Shown piece after piece: positions 62,596 to 64,000 of a DNA stretch of 64,000 nt. The stretch's first letter is position 1. Every line of letters starts with the position of its first letter. The stretch is from Planctomycetota bacterium (GTDB lineage: Bacteria > Planctomycetota > B15-G4), in the NCBI GenBank assembly GCA_029259715.1, contig JAJDEP010000019.1:62001-126000 (forward strand). Direction: 5' to 3'. A program made the position numbers and the translations under genes. The notes beneath the pieces are model-generated. The model was not told the DNA's origin and did no database searches. It worked only from the letters and a program-made list of their open reading frames with translations.

Positions 62596-64000
62596 ATGGT
62601 AACTTCGGAGCCCACCCATGAACGCACCGGCCATCGATCGCTTCCCTCCGAAGGCCCGCGGCCCGGCCACCGTCGGCGCCGCAAGCGACGCGCTCCTCGC
62701 TTGAGCGGGCCGGCCGAGCCGCTCCGCCGCCGGCGACCCTCGCGCTGGCGCAAGCTGGGCCTGCAGATCCTGGCCGTCGTGGCGTTTCTCGTACTGGCCG
62801 AGGTGGCATTGCGCCTCGCGGGGGTCGAGCCGGTCGTCCGCGACCCTTACCAGGGCTTCTCGGGCTTCCGACCCCTGTTCGTCCCCGCTGACGAAGTCGA
62901 TTTCTACCATGGTCGCCGTTGGCGCGTGACCGCCCCGGGCAAACGACCCTGGTTCAACGCGCAGCGCTTCGAGGCCGTCAAGCCGCCGGGCACCTTCCGC
63001 ATCTTCACGCTGGGCGGCTCCACCACCTACGGCCGCCCCTACGACGACGCCCTCTCCTTCTCGGCCTGGATGCGCGAGCTGCTGCCGGCGGCCGACGGCA
63101 GCCGCGACTGGGAGGTCATCAACGCCGGCGGCATCAGCTACGCCAGCTATCGGGTCGCCGCCGTGCTCGAGGAATTGACGGCCTACGAGCCCGACCTGTT
63201 CGTGATCTACACCGGCCACAACGAATTCCTCGAGGAGCGCACCTACCGCGACGTGTCCCGGCTGCCCGAGGCGTTCCGGGTGGTGGCCGGCCTCTTCAGC
63301 CGAACCAGCCTCTACGCCGTCATGCGCGCGGCCCTGCCGGGACTGCAGGACCCCGAGCCGGAGAATTCCCCGGATGCGGACCGGGACGGCGGCGGCCCCA
63401 CCGCCGTGGCCGCCGAAGTGGTCACGCGCCTCGACTCCGTCGTGGGTCTCGACGCCTACGAGCGCGATCCGCAGCTCAACGCCCAGGTGCTGGCCCACTA
63501 CTTCCACAACCTGGAGCGCATGCTCGACACCGCCCAGGCCGCCGGCGCCGATGTGCTCTTCGTGACCCCCGCCGCGGCCCTCAAGGACTGCGAGCCCTTC
63601 AAGAGCCAGCCCGACGACGAGCACGGCCGCGACGCCGACGCCCTCTACGCCGCAGGCCTGCGCGACCTCGAGCAGGGCCACGTCCAACGGGCCGCCGCGG
63701 CCTTGCGGGACGCCAAGGATTTCGACGTGTGCCCCTTGCGCGCGCCGAGCATGTTGCTCGACTCGCTGCGCGCGTTGGCCACCCACCGGGGCGTGCCTCT
63801 GGTCGACTTCGAGGCGCTGCTCGCGGAACGCATGCAGGCCGAGCACGGCCACCCCATCCCCGGGGCCGAGTGGTTCCTCGACCACGTGCACCTCACCGTG
63901 GAAGGCAACGGCCTGCTCGCCGTCGCCATCCTCGAACGGCTCGCCGACGCAGGCACAGTGACGCTGAGCAGCGCTTTCCGCGACGTGATCGTCCCCGCCG
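62596..64000 (+). CDS. Membrane-anchored SGNH-hydrolase-like protein, 3' end outside window
   Basis: The frame is open from ATG 62596 to the last base, about 468 codons. A very basic N terminus (about 60 residues, RRRRKRR and RRRRPSRWRK) precedes one membrane helix (LGLQILAVVAFLVLAEVALRL). Then SGNH blocks: RIFTLGGSTTYGRPY (Ser in GGST), VINAGGISYASYR, YTGHNEFLEERTY (Asn) and FLDHVHLTVEGN (Asp and His). This matches the GDSL-like lipase group that often carries TPR repeats; the region DALYAAGLRDLEQGHVQRAAA could be one such helix pair. It is divergent from the dynamin-like gene. Possible acyl esterase/transferase of a cell-surface glycan. Confidence 0.75.
   Translation, partial: MVTSEPTHERTGHRSLPSEGPRPGHRRRRKRRAPRLSGPAEPLRRRRPSRWRKLGLQILAVVAFLVLAEVALRLAGVEPVVRDPYQGFSGFRPLFVPADEVDFYHGRRWRVTAPGKRPWFNAQRFEAVKPPGTFRIFTLGGSTTYGRPYDDALSFSAWMRELLPAADGSRDWEVINAGGISYASYRVAAVLEELTAYEPDLFVIYTGHNEFLEERTYRDVSRLPEAFRVVAGLFSRTSLYAVMRAALPGLQDPEPENSPDADRDGGGPTAVAAEVVTRLDSVVGLDAYERDPQLNAQVLAHYFHNLERMLDTAQAAGADVLFVTPAAALKDCEPFKSQPDDEHGRDADALYAAGLRDLEQGHVQRAAAALRDAKDFDVCPLRAPSMLLDSLRALATHRGVPLVDFEALLAERMQAEHGHPIPGAEWFLDHVHLTVEGNGLLAVAILERLADAGTVTLSSAFRDVIVPA

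Noticed and set aside
62618-62704. 28-codon ORF (MNAPAIDRFPPKARG...) with a good GGAG site, ending at a TTG
   Set aside because: The SGNH frame is open upstream to an in-frame ATG at 62596, which gives a sensible basic N terminus before the membrane helix. The small ORF is then just an alternative frame.

Overview
This 64 kb window is GC-rich, gene-dense chromosomal DNA. It carries about 50 protein genes and one tRNA gene, with no gap above 300 bases, no phage block, no insertion sequence and no CRISPR array. The gene content suggests a Gram-negative, free-living bacterium, most likely of the Planctomycetota. It has many secreted lipoproteins, Cys-type sulfatases, an FG-GAP/ASPIC protein, a MauG-type dihaem peroxidase with a long extra C-terminal domain, phytanoyl-CoA dioxygenase, parallel beta-helix proteins and ABC-exported polysaccharide genes. 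The phylum is inferred from gene content only; other large-genome high-GC phyla such as Myxococcota are not excluded. Clear Shine-Dalgarno sites precede many genes.

Layout. 1-8 kb: a propeller lipoprotein, a CPBP-like membrane protein, a shortened ChaN-like lipoprotein, tRNA-Arg(TCT), a redoxin lipoprotein, a miniaturised VF530-like ORF, a DbpA-type RNA helicase, an Acr3 arsenite exporter and a secreted protein. 8-18 kb: FG-GAP/ASPIC lipoprotein, dihaem peroxidase, an OmpR-type two-component system, a lysine-rich secreted protein, PAP2 phosphatase, SGNH hydrolase and DUF3465. Four copies of an 11-bp-spaced direct repeat lie in the two promoter regions around the two-component system. 18-26 kb: HerA-like ATPase with a lipoprotein, a dicarboxylate-type symporter, two sulfatases and an SRPBCC protein.

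26.5-43.3 kb: a polysaccharide locus. It holds PhyH dioxygenase, a GT39-like membrane transferase, a methyltransferase and a GT4. Wzm and Wzt follow, then a sulfotransferase with a beta domain and a coiled coil of about 320 residues, then a 1171-residue tandem glycosyltransferase. Pyruvyltransferase, a GT2-like protein, a tail-collar protein, a potassium channel and an ATP-grasp protein complete it. The order Wzm-Wzt-(end modifier with coiled coil)-(multi-GT) matches the wzm-wzt-wbdD-wbdA order of E. coli O9a. I propose that the sulfotransferase is a chain terminator carrying a molecular ruler.

43.4-49.4 kb: two tandem beta-helix paralogues behind a recognisable promoter, an unknown membrane protein, a propeller lipoprotein and a small membrane protein. 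49.5-53.5 kb: a five-gene, fully overlapping operon (thermostable-hemolysin/GNAT-like, AMP ligase, haem-oxygenase-like di-iron oxidase, SDR, DoxX). It looks like a small biosynthetic pathway and lies divergent to a second two-component system. 55.8-64 kb: a large Lhr helicase, an orphan ExbD/TolR, a dynamin-like GTPase and an SGNH protein cut by the window end.

The two strongest leads are the sulfotransferase-ruler polysaccharide operon and the thermostable-hemolysin operon.
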